A DNA stretch of 64,000 nt. It comes from Rhodospirillales bacterium. Its GTDB lineage: Bacteria; Pseudomonadota; Alphaproteobacteria; Rhodospirillales; Defluviicoccaceae. This document shows, one piece after another, positions 8,920-18,200 of this stretch. The stretch is taken from NCBI GenBank assembly GCA_016712595.1, contig JADJQT010000001.1, positions 1,299,501 through 1,363,500 of the forward strand. Direction: 5' to 3'. The notes below the pieces were generated by a model. That model was not told where the DNA came from and searched no databases. It worked only from the letters and a program-made list of their open reading frames with translations. A program made the position numbers and the translations under genes. The first letter of the stretch is position 1, and each line of letters starts with the position of its first letter.

Positions 8920-9661
8920 ATGGCGATCGATCTTGCCGACTACGAACGCAAGGCCTGTGAGGCCGTGAAAGCTTTCTGGGGCAACCGCGAGGAGGCGCCA
9001 GAAGCAGATCGAGGCCGGTAGGGTGGACCAGGGTGAGCGCTCCGGCGTGACAGCCGGGAAGAACATGAACGGGTTTCTCACCCTGATCATCGACCTCATA
9101 GAGGCCAACGGCCTTCCTCTCTCGAGCGTCCACCTTAAGCGCCGCGTGGTCACGCTTCCCGGCTACTTCCGTCCCACCAAGCTCTGGGATCTTATCGTTA
9201 CGCACCAGGGTGACCTCGTCGCCGCCGTCGAGCTGAAATCCCAGGTCGGTCCGTCCTTCGGCAACAACTTCAACAACCGCACCGAAGAGGCCCTTGGGAC
9301 GGCCGTGGACTTCCGAACGGCTTTCCGCGAAGGCGCGTTCGGAGAATCCCCGGGGCCATTCACCGGTTGGCTCATGCTTCTTGAAGACGCCCCAGAATCC
9401 CGATCGCCGGTCCGCGACTCCTCGCCGCACTTTCCGGTTCTTCCGGAGTTCCAGGGGGCTTCCTACGCCGAACGTTACAACATTCTCTGCAGAAAGCTGG
9501 TTCAGGAAGAGCTGTACACAGTGGCGACGATTTTGACGTCGCCCCGCACAGCAAGAGAGACTGGCGAGTATGGCGAGATGAGCACTCTAACCGGCTTGAA
9601 AACGTTTGTTACAAGCTTTGCCGGACACGTCGCGGCATCGTCAGCACGTCTGAACGAATGA
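8920..9661 (+). pseudogene. PaeR7I/XhoI-type restriction endonuclease, frameshifted near the N-terminus
   Basis: The product matches the XhoI/PaeR7I family: FRPTKLWDLIV followed by VELKSQVGPSFGNNFNNR provides the acid and E-x-K of a PD-(D/E)xK nuclease site, then EEALGTAVDF. The natural start is the ATG at 8920 (MAIDLADYERKACEAVKAFW), directly after the methylase stop. That frame breaks near 9000, where GAGGCGCCAGAAG should read on into KQIEAGRVDQGER, and the remainder is open from 9023. One small indel therefore separates the first ~28 residues from the catalytic domain. The enzyme is probably dead, or the indel is a sequencing error; both partners of the pair are affected. Confidence 0.75.
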
Positions 9662-9673
9662 GTCGGAGGATAC

Positions 9674-10849
9674 ATGTCTAAGAGCGCGGATGATTCTCTT
9701 CCAAAAGATGAGGAGACGGACGAGCCGCCTTATTCCGAAGAGACTTTCGAGGACAAAGACGACGACGCCGATGGAGGCGAGAGCAGGCCGGAACTTCAGA
9801 TTCCGCTTCGTGAGAGAAAGCTTGTCACGCAGCCCTTTGATTTCATCGTCAGCTCTATTGAACAGCAGATAAAAGATGGCTCTCTAGTGCTTCAGGATCA
9901 TTTTCAGCGCCGCCGTGTCTGGGACGATACAAAGGCCAGCCGTTTGATCGAATCACTTCTTTTAAATGTTCCCATACCCGTTTGCTACTTCGCCGAAAGT
10001 GAAGATGGCGCGTACAGCGTTATTGATGGCCAACAGCGCCTGACCTCCATTTACCGCTATCTTACGAATCAATTTTCCTTAAGAGGGCTGCGAGTTCGCC
10101 CGGAAATAAACCGGAAGCGCTTCGTCGAACTGGACCCTTCGGATCAGCGCCTGATAAGAACTCGTACAATACGGTGTATCGCACTTCAAAAGGAGTCAAA
10201 TCCTGACATCAGGTTCGACGTCTTTGAGCGCCTTAATTCTGGATCGGTGAAGCTGACGGCCCAGGAGCTTCGAAACTCCACCTATCGGGGACGGCTTAAC
10301 GCTCTGATCCGGGAACTCTGCGAAGATAAGTTATTCCAAAAGCTCAGAGGAGCAAGCGGGTTGGACAAGCGGATGCGGGATGCCGAGCTTATTCTACGCT
10401 TCTTTGCATTCCATTATGCGCCCTCCGCATACAAAGGATATTTTGCTCCCTTTCTGGACAACTATCTGGCGAGCGGTATTCGCATGTCGGACGTTGATAT
10501 TGAGCGTCACAGAACGCTTTTTCTTGAGACAATACAAAAAGTGGAGGACGTATTTGGAGACAAGGCGTTCCGCCGTTTCGACAAAAACGGAAACGCGGAA
10601 AACCAGATCAATCGCGCGATCTACGACGTTATTATGCTTACATTTGCTAGAATTGATAAAGGCGCTCTTGAGGGCAGCAAAAGCGAACTTGTCCGCACAT
10701 TTTGCGAAATGTGTAACAATGACAAAGTATTTTTTGATGCCATCATACAGGCCACGCGAGACAAAACGCGCATCAACAATCGGTTGGCCCAATGGATTTA
10801 TAATTTGAGGCAGCTCGGCATACACTGCCCTGACATTGTATTCGGATAG
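9674..10849 (+). CDS. DUF262 (ParB-like nuclease fold) protein, likely defence component
   Basis: The 391-residue protein has a very acidic N-terminal tail (residues 8-40) and then a DUF262 domain. The signature DGQQR starts at Asp118 (SVIDGQQRLTSIYRYL), preceded by QDHFQRRRVW and followed by DVFERLNSGSVKLTAQELRN. DUF262 is the nucleotide-hydrolysing, ParB/Srx-like module of GmrSD-type enzymes; no HNH nuclease is fused here. The gene is intact, lies 13 bases after the endonuclease gene and is followed by a HEPN-family gene, a pairing seen in defence loci. I infer a two-component antiviral or abortive-infection module. Its base composition is more AT-rich than its neighbours, which fits horizontal transfer. 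Confidence 0.7.
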   Translation: MSKSADDSLPKDEETDEPPYSEETFEDKDDDADGGESRPELQIPLRERKLVTQPFDFIVSSIEQQIKDGSLVLQDHFQRRRVWDDTKASRLIESLLLNVPIPVCYFAESEDGAYSVIDGQQRLTSIYRYLTNQFSLRGLRVRPEINRKRFVELDPSDQRLIRTRTIRCIALQKESNPDIRFDVFERLNSGSVKLTAQELRNSTYRGRLNALIRELCEDKLFQKLRGASGLDKRMRDAELILRFFAFHYAPSAYKGYFAPFLDNYLASGIRMSDVDIERHRTLFLETIQKVEDVFGDKAFRRFDKNGNAENQINRAIYDVIMLTFARIDKGALEGSKSELVRTFCEMCNNDKVFFDAIIQATRDKTRINNRLAQWIYNLRQLGIHCPDIVFG

Positions 10850-10882
10850 TCGGAGCATAATGCAGTGGCCTCGTCCGCGGCC

Positions 10883-11585
10883 ATGAGCAAATTCAACGAG
10901 AGACTGCAGGAAGTGCAGCTTCTGCTGGAAATGTGTTCACCTCCTGAGGCGAATATCACCGAACAGAGCGCCGCCGCAGCAAAAGATAATGCTATCCTAA
11001 GAGGAGCACTGGTATTTGCTGTGTTCGCACGTGGAAGGCTTTTTCGAGGACCTCATCGGGGATGCTATAGTCGCGTATGCGAAAATCGCGCCGACCTGTA
11101 ACGAAATTCCCAGGGCGATCGTAGCGCACCAGGTCGTCGGACGGCCAGAAAGGTGGGACAACTGCGATATCGTTAAGCGCCTCGAGATTATCATGGAGTG
11201 CACAGGTCACCCGTTCGTGTCGGGGGACAAGCTGCGCCTTCTCGCGGGTCTTGATCCCGAGCTGCATACAAAGGGCTTTGCCAATCCAGGGAGCGACGAA
11301 ATAGAATGCCTCTTCAAGACGATCGGTCTTCAGAAAATATGGGAACGCTTCGCCGCTATCGAGGCTGACAGAGTCATCAAGAACGCTCTGAATGCCCTTG
11401 TCCACAGACGGAACCAAATTGCACACGGACAAATGGACTCGACCGTGACACGCGCGGACGTAGAAGACTACATGGCAAAAGTTCGAAGACTTGGCGAGGT
11501 AATGGACCAGGTCATCGAGAAAGAAGTGTGCGAACATCTGAGCGTTGACGCGGTATGGGCGCTGGTTCAAGAGGCAGAAATTTAG
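10883..11585 (+). pseudogene. MAE_28990-like HEPN nuclease, frameshifted
   Basis: The frame from ATG 10883 gives MSKFNERLQEVQLLLEM and then ILRGALV. An extra T in the TTT at 11015-11017 shifts it, and the protein resumes in the next frame as LLCSHVEGFFEDLIGDAI up to 11585. The C-terminal half carries a HEPN signature R-N-Q-I-A-H (R-x4-H) within LVHRRNQIAHGQ, the usual RNase active site. The layout fits the MAE_28990/MAE_18760 family, often encoded beside DUF262 proteins, as here. The break falls about 46 residues from the start. The upstream DUF262 partner is intact, so the putative toxin may have been lost while its partner was kept, or the indel is a sequencing error. Confidence 0.65.
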
Positions 11586-11801
11586 CACATCGCTGTAGAC
11601 GTATGTTCTTTGGTTCGGGCATCCTCTATCGGGCTGGTCGCTGTGCAGCCCTTCTCGAATGTAATGCCGGTGGGCGCGCGCACTAGAAAGGGCGCGCTCA
11701 GCTGTTATTGAGCGCACGATCCTGGTTCCGGACCGTTGCGGGCGTTGTCCGCTGTTAGCAAGGCTACCTTTTTGGGGGTGCACTCACGGGCCACGACGGC
11801 A
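11586..11801. other. Intergenic spacer, nothing recognised
   Basis: These 216 bases between the HEPN pseudogene and the next gene remnant show no convincing ORF, hairpin or promoter. They may hold promoter elements for the downstream remnant. Confidence 0.3.
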
Positions 11802-12199
11802 ATGGCGATCAGAACGATTCTACCGACCATGGATCCATCATCCGGCTTTTGGGCCGCCAGCGAACGCAACGGCTACGAGGTTCAATCGATCTGGGCAATG
11901 GCCAGCGACGCTCTGGCGACGATATTCGCGTTGACGCCGATCGAAGTCCGGGCCTTCCTGGACAGCCATGCGGGCCGCTTTCTGGTCGATGACATCGGCT
12001 TATCGAAGGCGGTCCGACAGACACCGAGGCGATTGAAACGCTAATCCAGGCGCGGCTGTGCCTTCTCGGCTGGCAGCGGCTATACGAGCAGACGATCTCG
12101 GAAATTCGGGCGCAGGGACGCGCTCCACAGAACCCTCGCTCGAAGCGTTCAATTGCCTGCAGCAGATCGATTTGTCCTACCCACCGCAGCAGTGATTAA
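11802..12199 (+). pseudogene. Small accessory-element protein of unknown function, frameshifted
   Basis: From ATG 11802 the frame reads a short soluble protein with ALTPIEVRAFLDSHAGRFLVDDIG. After one missing base near 12002 (the GGCTTATC context) it continues in another frame as IEGGPTDTEAIETLIQARL and WQRLYEQTISEIRAQG, ending at the TAA at 12197. The FLDS-x-GR-x-L-DD pattern resembles small hypothetical proteins carried on alphaproteobacterial plasmids and phages; no function is known to me. It is one of several neighbouring genes broken by single-base changes. Confidence 0.45.
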
Positions 12200-12299
12200 T
12201 GGCCGGGCGATCTCGTGCTCCGCCCGGCGCGTTCGCTTCGCTGAGGCGCGCGCTAATCCTGTACCGCGGTATTTTCCTCAATGTCCCGACAGCGAGGCG

Positions 12300-13394
12300 T
12301 TAGGGTTGCGCCGGGCCATAGCCGGTGAGCTCCAGGTAGCCGCGGCCAACCGGCCTGCCATCTTCGAGAGCCCGGGCCGCCCCTTCCCAGTAGACGAGGC
12401 GCGACGTTTCTCGCGCATCGTATTCCTGGTCGTCCATCATCGGCTCAATGGTTACCTCGCGTTCACCCACCCTTACTCGCCACGCTACCGGAAAGACGAT
12501 CCCGGTGCTCGACGAGCGCCACTGCCGCAGCGGCGTGAAGGCCACTTCCGTCGGCCCGAGCACAGTGAGAGTGCCCAAGGCGTCGCGAATGCTGCCGAAG
12601 GCCCACAAGGGGTTGCCGTCATGGTCTCGCACCCGGCTCGCCATAAACGCCCCGCCGTCGGCCATGTTGATGCCGATCCAGTCCCATCGTGGCTGGGCGA
12701 TCCACTCTGGCGCGGTGAACCATTCCCGGTCGAGCCACGCGGTGCCGGTGACCGGCAGCGCCCGGTCGCCGCGGGTTACAGTGCCATTCACTGCGAGCTG
12801 CGGCACGCTGTAGTAGTGGCTCGCCACCGTCGGGTCGGGAGTCTTCTGGCTGTAGCCGTGATCGCCGTTGAGCATCGGCGGCTGAGTAGGCTCGAGGCGC
12901 AGCGCGAGGGTAAAGCCGCGCGCCGGGAAGGCGATGACGTAGGCACCGCCCGCCTCCCTGGCGAGCGACCAGTCGCCCATCCGCACGTCCATGGCCCCCT
13001 CCCGCGCCCCCGCCTGTCCCGAATCGGCAGGCGCCACCCTCTGATCGTGCAAAACCGCGCCCTGAGCCGGATCGCTCAAAGCTGCATGGCCGACGAAGAT
13101 CTGCCTGGGCTCGGAGAGACTGCGGCCGTCTTCACCATGGTCCTGGCGTAGGCGGAAAAAGGTGATCTGGAAGCCGAGGGCATCGCCGTCGGGAACGTCC
13201 AGCCAACCGGATATATACCACCATTCCTTGCCGAAGGCGGGATGGCTGCCCTCGTCCTCGGGGAAACGAATGCGGTAGGTGGGGTCGGCCTGCTGCACCG
13301 CGGGGGTGCCGCCCCCGGCGGCGGACGCCGGCACGGGCACGATCAGGAGGCAGACCAGGACAGCGAAGTGGAGGGCGGCGAACAGTCGTCTCAT
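12300..13394 (-). CDS. AttH/CrtC-like exported lipocalin-fold protein
   Basis: The 364-residue protein, taking the ATG at 13394 (MRRLFAALHF) as start, has an N-terminal signal peptide ending near PVPASA. The mature part contains the AttH hallmarks: FPEDEGSHP, FGKEWWYISGWLD, a central VTGTAWLDREWF and a C-terminal YDARETSRLVYWEGAARA with GRGYLELTGY. AttH-like proteins form two lipocalin-like domains related to carotenoid 1,2-hydratase CrtC, and are commonly encoded with the ABC transporter proteins AttF and AttG. No such transporter gene is visible here, so the gene is an orphan in the window. It is intact although surrounded by broken genes. A lipid or isoprenoid substrate is plausible but unproven. 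Confidence 0.75.
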   Translation of the reverse strand: MRRLFAALHFAVLVCLLIVPVPASAAGGGTPAVQQADPTYRIRFPEDEGSHPAFGKEWWYISGWLDVPDGDALGFQITFFRLRQDHGEDGRSLSEPRQIFVGHAALSDPAQGAVLHDQRVAPADSGQAGAREGAMDVRMGDWSLAREAGGAYVIAFPARGFTLALRLEPTQPPMLNGDHGYSQKTPDPTVASHYYSVPQLAVNGTVTRGDRALPVTGTAWLDREWFTAPEWIAQPRWDWIGINMADGGAFMASRVRDHDGNPLWAFGSIRDALGTLTVLGPTEVAFTPLRQWRSSSTGIVFPVAWRVRVGEREVTIEPMMDDQEYDARETSRLVYWEGAARALEDGRPVGRGYLELTGYGPAQP

Positions 13395-13669
13395 CGGGAG
13401 CGGCAATCCGAATATCCCTGCATGACCGCATATACGATACCACAATCGATACGGATGCGGCGGTGGGCAGCCGAAAGTGGCAATTGTTGCCCCGCAGGAT
13501 GTTCGCTTTTCTTCCGTATCGCACGCTTACGTCGTTCATTCAACTCGACTCCAAGAGTGGAGCACAGCAAGGTACCGGACTGAAGAAGGGCGAGGACAAT
13601 GAGGTGCGAGCGATGTTCGAGACGAATTTCTCCGAACTTGTCGCACGAGGTAACGGTCAACCGTTAACC
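13395..13669. other. Intergenic spacer, nothing recognised
   Basis: About 275 bases between the AttH-like start and the integrase fragment. Short open frames here have no family signature and overlap each other. I see no clear terminator or promoter. Confidence 0.3.
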
Positions 13670-14038
13670 GCTTCCTTTTCTTTGCGCCGAGAATCGATCT
13701 GGCGATCGCCGACGACACGTGATCCGCCGCCGCCTTCACCGGATCGGCGGCGAGATGGGCGTAGCGTGCCGTCGTCTGTACCTGGGTGTGGCCGAGTAGC
13801 TTGCCGATCATCGGCAGGCCCTGGCGGACGGCGACGGCGGCGGACGCGAAGGTGTGGCGCAGAATCGTGGATGCGGGCGTCCTTGAGCCCGGCGCGGGCG
13901 CGCAGCCGCTGCCAGAACGGTTGCAGGTCGATGAGCCTGCCGCCCGGCTTGATGCCGTAGATTACCCACGGATTCTTGGGCAGGACGACGGAGGTGCGGA
14001 CAACGCATCGCCCTGGTCCGCCCGCCGCAGTCGCTCGT
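13670..14038 (-). pseudogene. Tyrosine integrase C-terminal fragment, frameshifted and cut by IS630
   Basis: On the minus strand the fragment matches the C-terminal third of the intact integrase at 19634-20821: PWVIYGIKPGGRLIDLQPFWQRL, then the HDLRHTFAS box, then MIGKLLGHTQ with the catalytic Tyr in TARYAHL. An extra T near 13866 (GATTCTGCG for GATCTGCG) breaks the Arg-His box, and the N-terminal side is missing at the IS630 copy starting at 14051. DNA identity with the intact integrase is high over about 250 bases, and both lie in the same orientation. It looks like the relic of a sibling element. Confidence 0.75.
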
Positions 14039-14047
14039 AGAGAAACG

Positions 14048-15102
14048 CTAAGCAGCGATTCGTAGGTTCGCACACGGTTTGGTTTTGCGCTCCTTGTTGA
14101 GATTTTCGACGGCGGTGTGGATGGCTTGGTCGAGATGGTCCGGGTCGCGGAAGGTTTGATGGGCGAGGAAGTGCCGCTTCAGGTCGCGCCAGACGTGTTC
14201 GATGTCGTTCAGTTCGGGAGCGTACTTCGGCAGCCATTCGACGCTCAGCCAGGGCCGGGTGGCGAGCGCGGCCCGCGACGCCTTGCTGGTGTGGATGGGT
14301 CCGTTGTCGAGGACGATCACGACCGGCTTCGTCTGTTGTCCGGGGCGTGGACCGTAGAGTTCGTCGAGCCGCGCCAGCAAGGCGATGAAGTCGCTGCTTC
14401 TCTTGGTCCGGCTGGTCTCGACGAGGAGGGTGCCGGCAACGACGTCGAGCACGCCGATCATCGCCACCTTGCGCGCCTGGCCGGGCGCTTCGACGCGCAG
14501 GTCGGCGCCGCGCCTGGCCCAGGCATGGGCGAGATAAGGGTGGGTGAGCGCTTCCGACTCGTCCTGGAACAGCAGCACGATGTCGCCGGCCTGCGCCTGT
14601 TGCTTGAACAGCCGAAGGCGCAGGCCCGAGCGGTCGACGGCTTGGGCATCCTGCCGCCCGTTCAGCGTGTGCCGGGGCCGCCGCCAGCGAAAGCCTTTTT
14701 GCGCATCACCACGCTCAGCCGTGACTTGGAGATCCGCAGGCCGCGTCGCGTCTCGATCTCGTCCTGCAACCGCGGCAACGTCCAGTTCGGCCGATCGGAA
14801 ACCTCGTCCGCCAGCACCTCCGAGACCACCGACAGCGCCGCCAGCGCCTTCACCGGCTCCGGCCCCGGCGCCTTGCGGGCGCGCAGCCCCGAAACCCCCT
14901 CGCGGCCGAACGTCCAGCGCCAATGGCGCACGCTGTCCGGCTTGACCGAGAATGCCTCGGCAATGCGAAGGCTCGACCAGCCTTCCAGCGACAGCAAAAT
15001 CCCCCGCGCCCGATCCGCCTCCTCCCGATCCGACGACCCGGCCAGCGCACGCAATTCCCGGCACTGCTCCACCGTTGCGACGACACGAGGACGACCCGCC
15101 AT
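14048..15102 (-). CDS. IS630 transposase, OrfA-OrfB fused by -1 frameshifting
   Basis: OrfA starts at ATG 15102 (MAGRPRVVATVEQ) and holds a helix-turn-helix domain (LRIAEAFSVKPDSVRHWRW). It ends at 14662 just after a slippery CGC-AAA-AAG near 14700. OrfB continues in the -1 frame from QKGFRWRRPRHTL to the stop at 14048. The catalytic triad is complete: DESEALTHPY, VLDNGPIHTSK and PELNDIEHVWRDLK. The longer open frame that extends OrfB upstream without OrfA is low-complexity shadow sequence. The product cuts and pastes the element at TA sites. The stop codon overlaps the TA target. Confidence 0.8.
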
Positions 15103-15172
15103 GACAACACCAAAATCCAGTGGCCCCTCCACCAGATTCTGCCATATGTGCACCGCCCAAGGGAATCCTGCT
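14051..15172 (-). mobile_element. IS630-family insertion sequence, copy 2 (intact)
   Basis: This 1122-bp element is flanked by TA at 14049-14050 and 15173-15174. Its ends read inward as AGCAGCGATTCG and AGCAGGATTCCC. It interrupts an integrase remnant on its left and abuts the promoter side of the AsmA-like gene on its right. Both transposase frames are complete, unlike those of the other two IS630 copies in the window, so it is the likely helper copy. Confidence 0.8.
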
Positions 15173-15271
15173 TAGACCGTTTCCCCAGCTCAACCGCGTG
15201 CCGCTGCATCTGGCTTGTGAGCGGTGCGGGGCGGGGGCTAACGTCAGCGTTGATCTCGCCCCTGGCTTCAG

Positions 15272-18200
15272 GTGTACGCCTTGGACCCTGGCCCCGCTTC
15301 CGCTGCACCGCCGCCGCCGCCCCGGCCCTGGCTGCGGCGCAACCGCGCCTGGGTCGCGATCCTCGGCACTGTTGCCGTGCTACTGGTGGCCGCGGGGGTG
15401 ACGATCCGCTATGGGCCGCAACTGGTGGCGCGCCAGGTGGTTGCCACATACCTGGACGGGCTGAACATCGATACCAGCGGCGTCGAGACGCTGCGGCTGC
15501 GGCCGTTGCGCGGCGAGTTGTCGTTCGGGCCGGTCACCTTTCGCGGCGCCGATGCGCAGCACGGGCAGGTGGGGCAGATCGGCGTCAAGATCGACGTCAC
15601 CCGGCTGCTGCACCGGCAGGCGCTGGTCGAAGCGATCGTCATCGAGGGAGTCCGATTCGAGGTTCGGCAGGCGGCGGACGGCGGCTTCAGCCTCAACGGC
15701 ATCCCGCTGAACCAGATCCTGGCGGAGCAGACGAAGAGCGGCGGCGCCCAGCCGCCGGCGCCCGAGGCGGCGCCGGTGACCCCACCACGCCCCACCACGC
15801 CGCGCGACCTGCAGGAGCAGCTTGGGTGGGGCGCCGGGCTCGACCTGCTGGAGATTCGCGACAGCCGCGTCGTGTTCATCGACGCGCGCGGCGGCGAAGC
15901 GGTGATGCACGTCAACCAGCTGGAGCTGGCCGAATTCCGCACCTGGGCGCCGGACAAGCCGGGGCGCTACCGGCTGGATGCCGAGCTGAACGAGATCGGC
16001 CTGGCGGCCTCGGGGGTCGCCAAGCCGTTCGCCGACAAGATCGAGATCGAGGCGCAGGCCGCGGTTACCGGCATCGAGATGGCGAAGATCGAGCGCTTCC
16101 TGGGGCCGCTCGGCTTCACCTCGCGCGCCGGGACGATTGATCTGGCGGTGCAGACGGCCAGCATCGGCGTGTTCACTGCCGGCCGCATCGACGGCCGTCT
16201 CGCCGCCACCGGATCGCTGACCGGCGTCGATCTGGCGCACCCGCTGTTCGGCGGCGGCCAGCTGGCAACGGGGACGCTGCGGCTCGACAATGTCGCCGGA
16301 TCGTACGATGCGAGCCGGCAGACGACGCTGCAGGGCGACCTGGGCATCGATCTGCAGGCCAGCGCGCTGCGCTTCGAGAATGGCACCGAGGTCGGCTTCT
16401 CCCGAGCCAGCTTCGGGCTGCCGGGCACGACGGTGCGGACGGCGCCAGGGCAGCAGCCGGACGTGAACGTGGCACCGCAGCTTGAGGTGGCCGACGTGCG
16501 GCTCGGCGGTCCCGAGGTCCGAGGGAGCATCGGCCGCGCCGCCGCGCGGCTGAGCGGCTTCAGCATCGCTGGGACCGACCCGGGCGCGCCGTTCCTCGCC
16601 ACCGGCGCGCTGGCGGTCGAGCGGATCAACCTGCTGCTGCCACAGGCGGAGCCGGTCAGCGTCACCGCCGAGCGGGTGAACGTCGATCTGGCGGAGACCC
16701 GGCTGGCGTTCCCGCCCGGCCGCGGGGCGCGGGTGCAAGGCGGACTGGCGCTGGACACGCGCAAGCTGCTGGTGTCGATCCAGCCCCCCGCGACCGGGGG
16801 CCGGCCGGCGCCGGCGCCGGCGCGCATCGAAGCCAGCCGCCTGAATTTCCACATCCCGATGCTGGGGTACGATGACGATCCGACAGCCGCCGGGCTGACG
16901 GTGAGGGCGCGCGAACCGCTGCTGTTCGTGGAGGAGCTGCGCCTCGGCGGGCCGGAGGTGCAGGGAAGCATCGGCAACGCAGCGTTTCGGCTGTCCAGCT
17001 TCGCCATGACCGGCGCCGAGGCGGGCGCGCCGCTGGTGGCCACAGGTTCGGTCGTGGTGGACCGGGTCGATCTTCGGCTGCCGGGCGTCGAGCCGGTAGC
17101 GCTTGGGCTGGCGAGCCTGCGGGCGGAGCTGGCGGAGACGCGCGTGGCGCTGGCGCCGGGCACGGCGCGGCTGGCCGGCGGCTTCTCCGTGGGCGTCGGG
17201 GACCTGCTGGTGTCGATCCAGGAGCAGGCGCGGCGCGGCGGGCCGACACCGCCACCCACCCGCATCGAGGCAGCGACCGTCGGGATTCAGGTGCCGAAGG
17301 TAACGGCCGAGCAGGATGGCACCGCCGTCGCAACCGTGCGCGCGGCGAAGCCGCAGGTGACCCTCGACCGGCTGCGCATGGGCGGTCCGGACATCCAGGG
17401 AACGGTCGGAAACGCGGTGATCCGGCTGTCGGAGGTGGACGTGGAGGCGGCGCAGCCGGGCGCGCCGTTCGTCGCCACCGGCACGGTGGTTGCGCAGCGC
17501 CTCGACCTGCTGGTGCCGGACCCTGTCGAGCCGATCGGCATCGTCGCGGACACGCTGGACGCCGACCTGATCGGCACCCGCTTTGCCTTTCCGTCCGGCC
17601 GCGTGCTGATCGAGGGCGGCGTGGCGCTGGACACCAAGGCGCTGGTGGTGTCGATCTACCGGGTGCCGCAGGGCGGTGCCCCCGCACCGCCACCGATCCG
17701 CATCTTCGCCGCGCGCTTTGCCGGGCAGGTGCCGCGCCTGGTGGTGGACGACAGCCGCGCCACCGGCACCAAGGTGGAGGTCGCGACGCCGCTGCTGACG
17801 CTGGACCGGTTCCGCATGGAAGCGCCGGTGCGGCCGGAGTCGACGGTGCAAGTTGCCGCGCCGGCGCTGTCGCTGCGGCGGGTGGATGTGGACGTGATCG
17901 ACGCCGACATCCTGGAAGTCTCCGGGCGCGGCGATGTGGCCGCGCCGGACATGGCGGTGGCGATGGCGTCGAAGTCAAATTCCGGCGCGGCGCCGCAGGG
18001 GCAGATCGGCGGGCTCGACCTGAACCTGCAGCGGTTCTCCTATCGGGAGGTCGGCGAGAGCAAGGGCTTCGGGATGCAGGGGCACATCGGCGTCAACACG
18101 CTGCAGGCGGAGCTGCCGGCGGCGCAGGCGCGCGGCGGGGCCGACCGCGTGACACTATCCGGGCTGAAGCTGGACGTGGCGGATCTGGAATTCGCAAGCG

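Noticed and set aside
14662..15193. A single 381-residue IS630 transposase starting at 15193
   Set aside because: Its N-terminal ~165 residues are low-complexity shadow; the true N-terminus is OrfA in the other frame joined by a -1 slip.
15380..17851. Long minus-strand frame (823 codons) opposite the AsmA-like gene
   Set aside because: It is Arg- and Gln-rich shadow sequence of a high-GC gene, with no family motif and no ribosome binding site; the plus strand encodes the recognisable protein.
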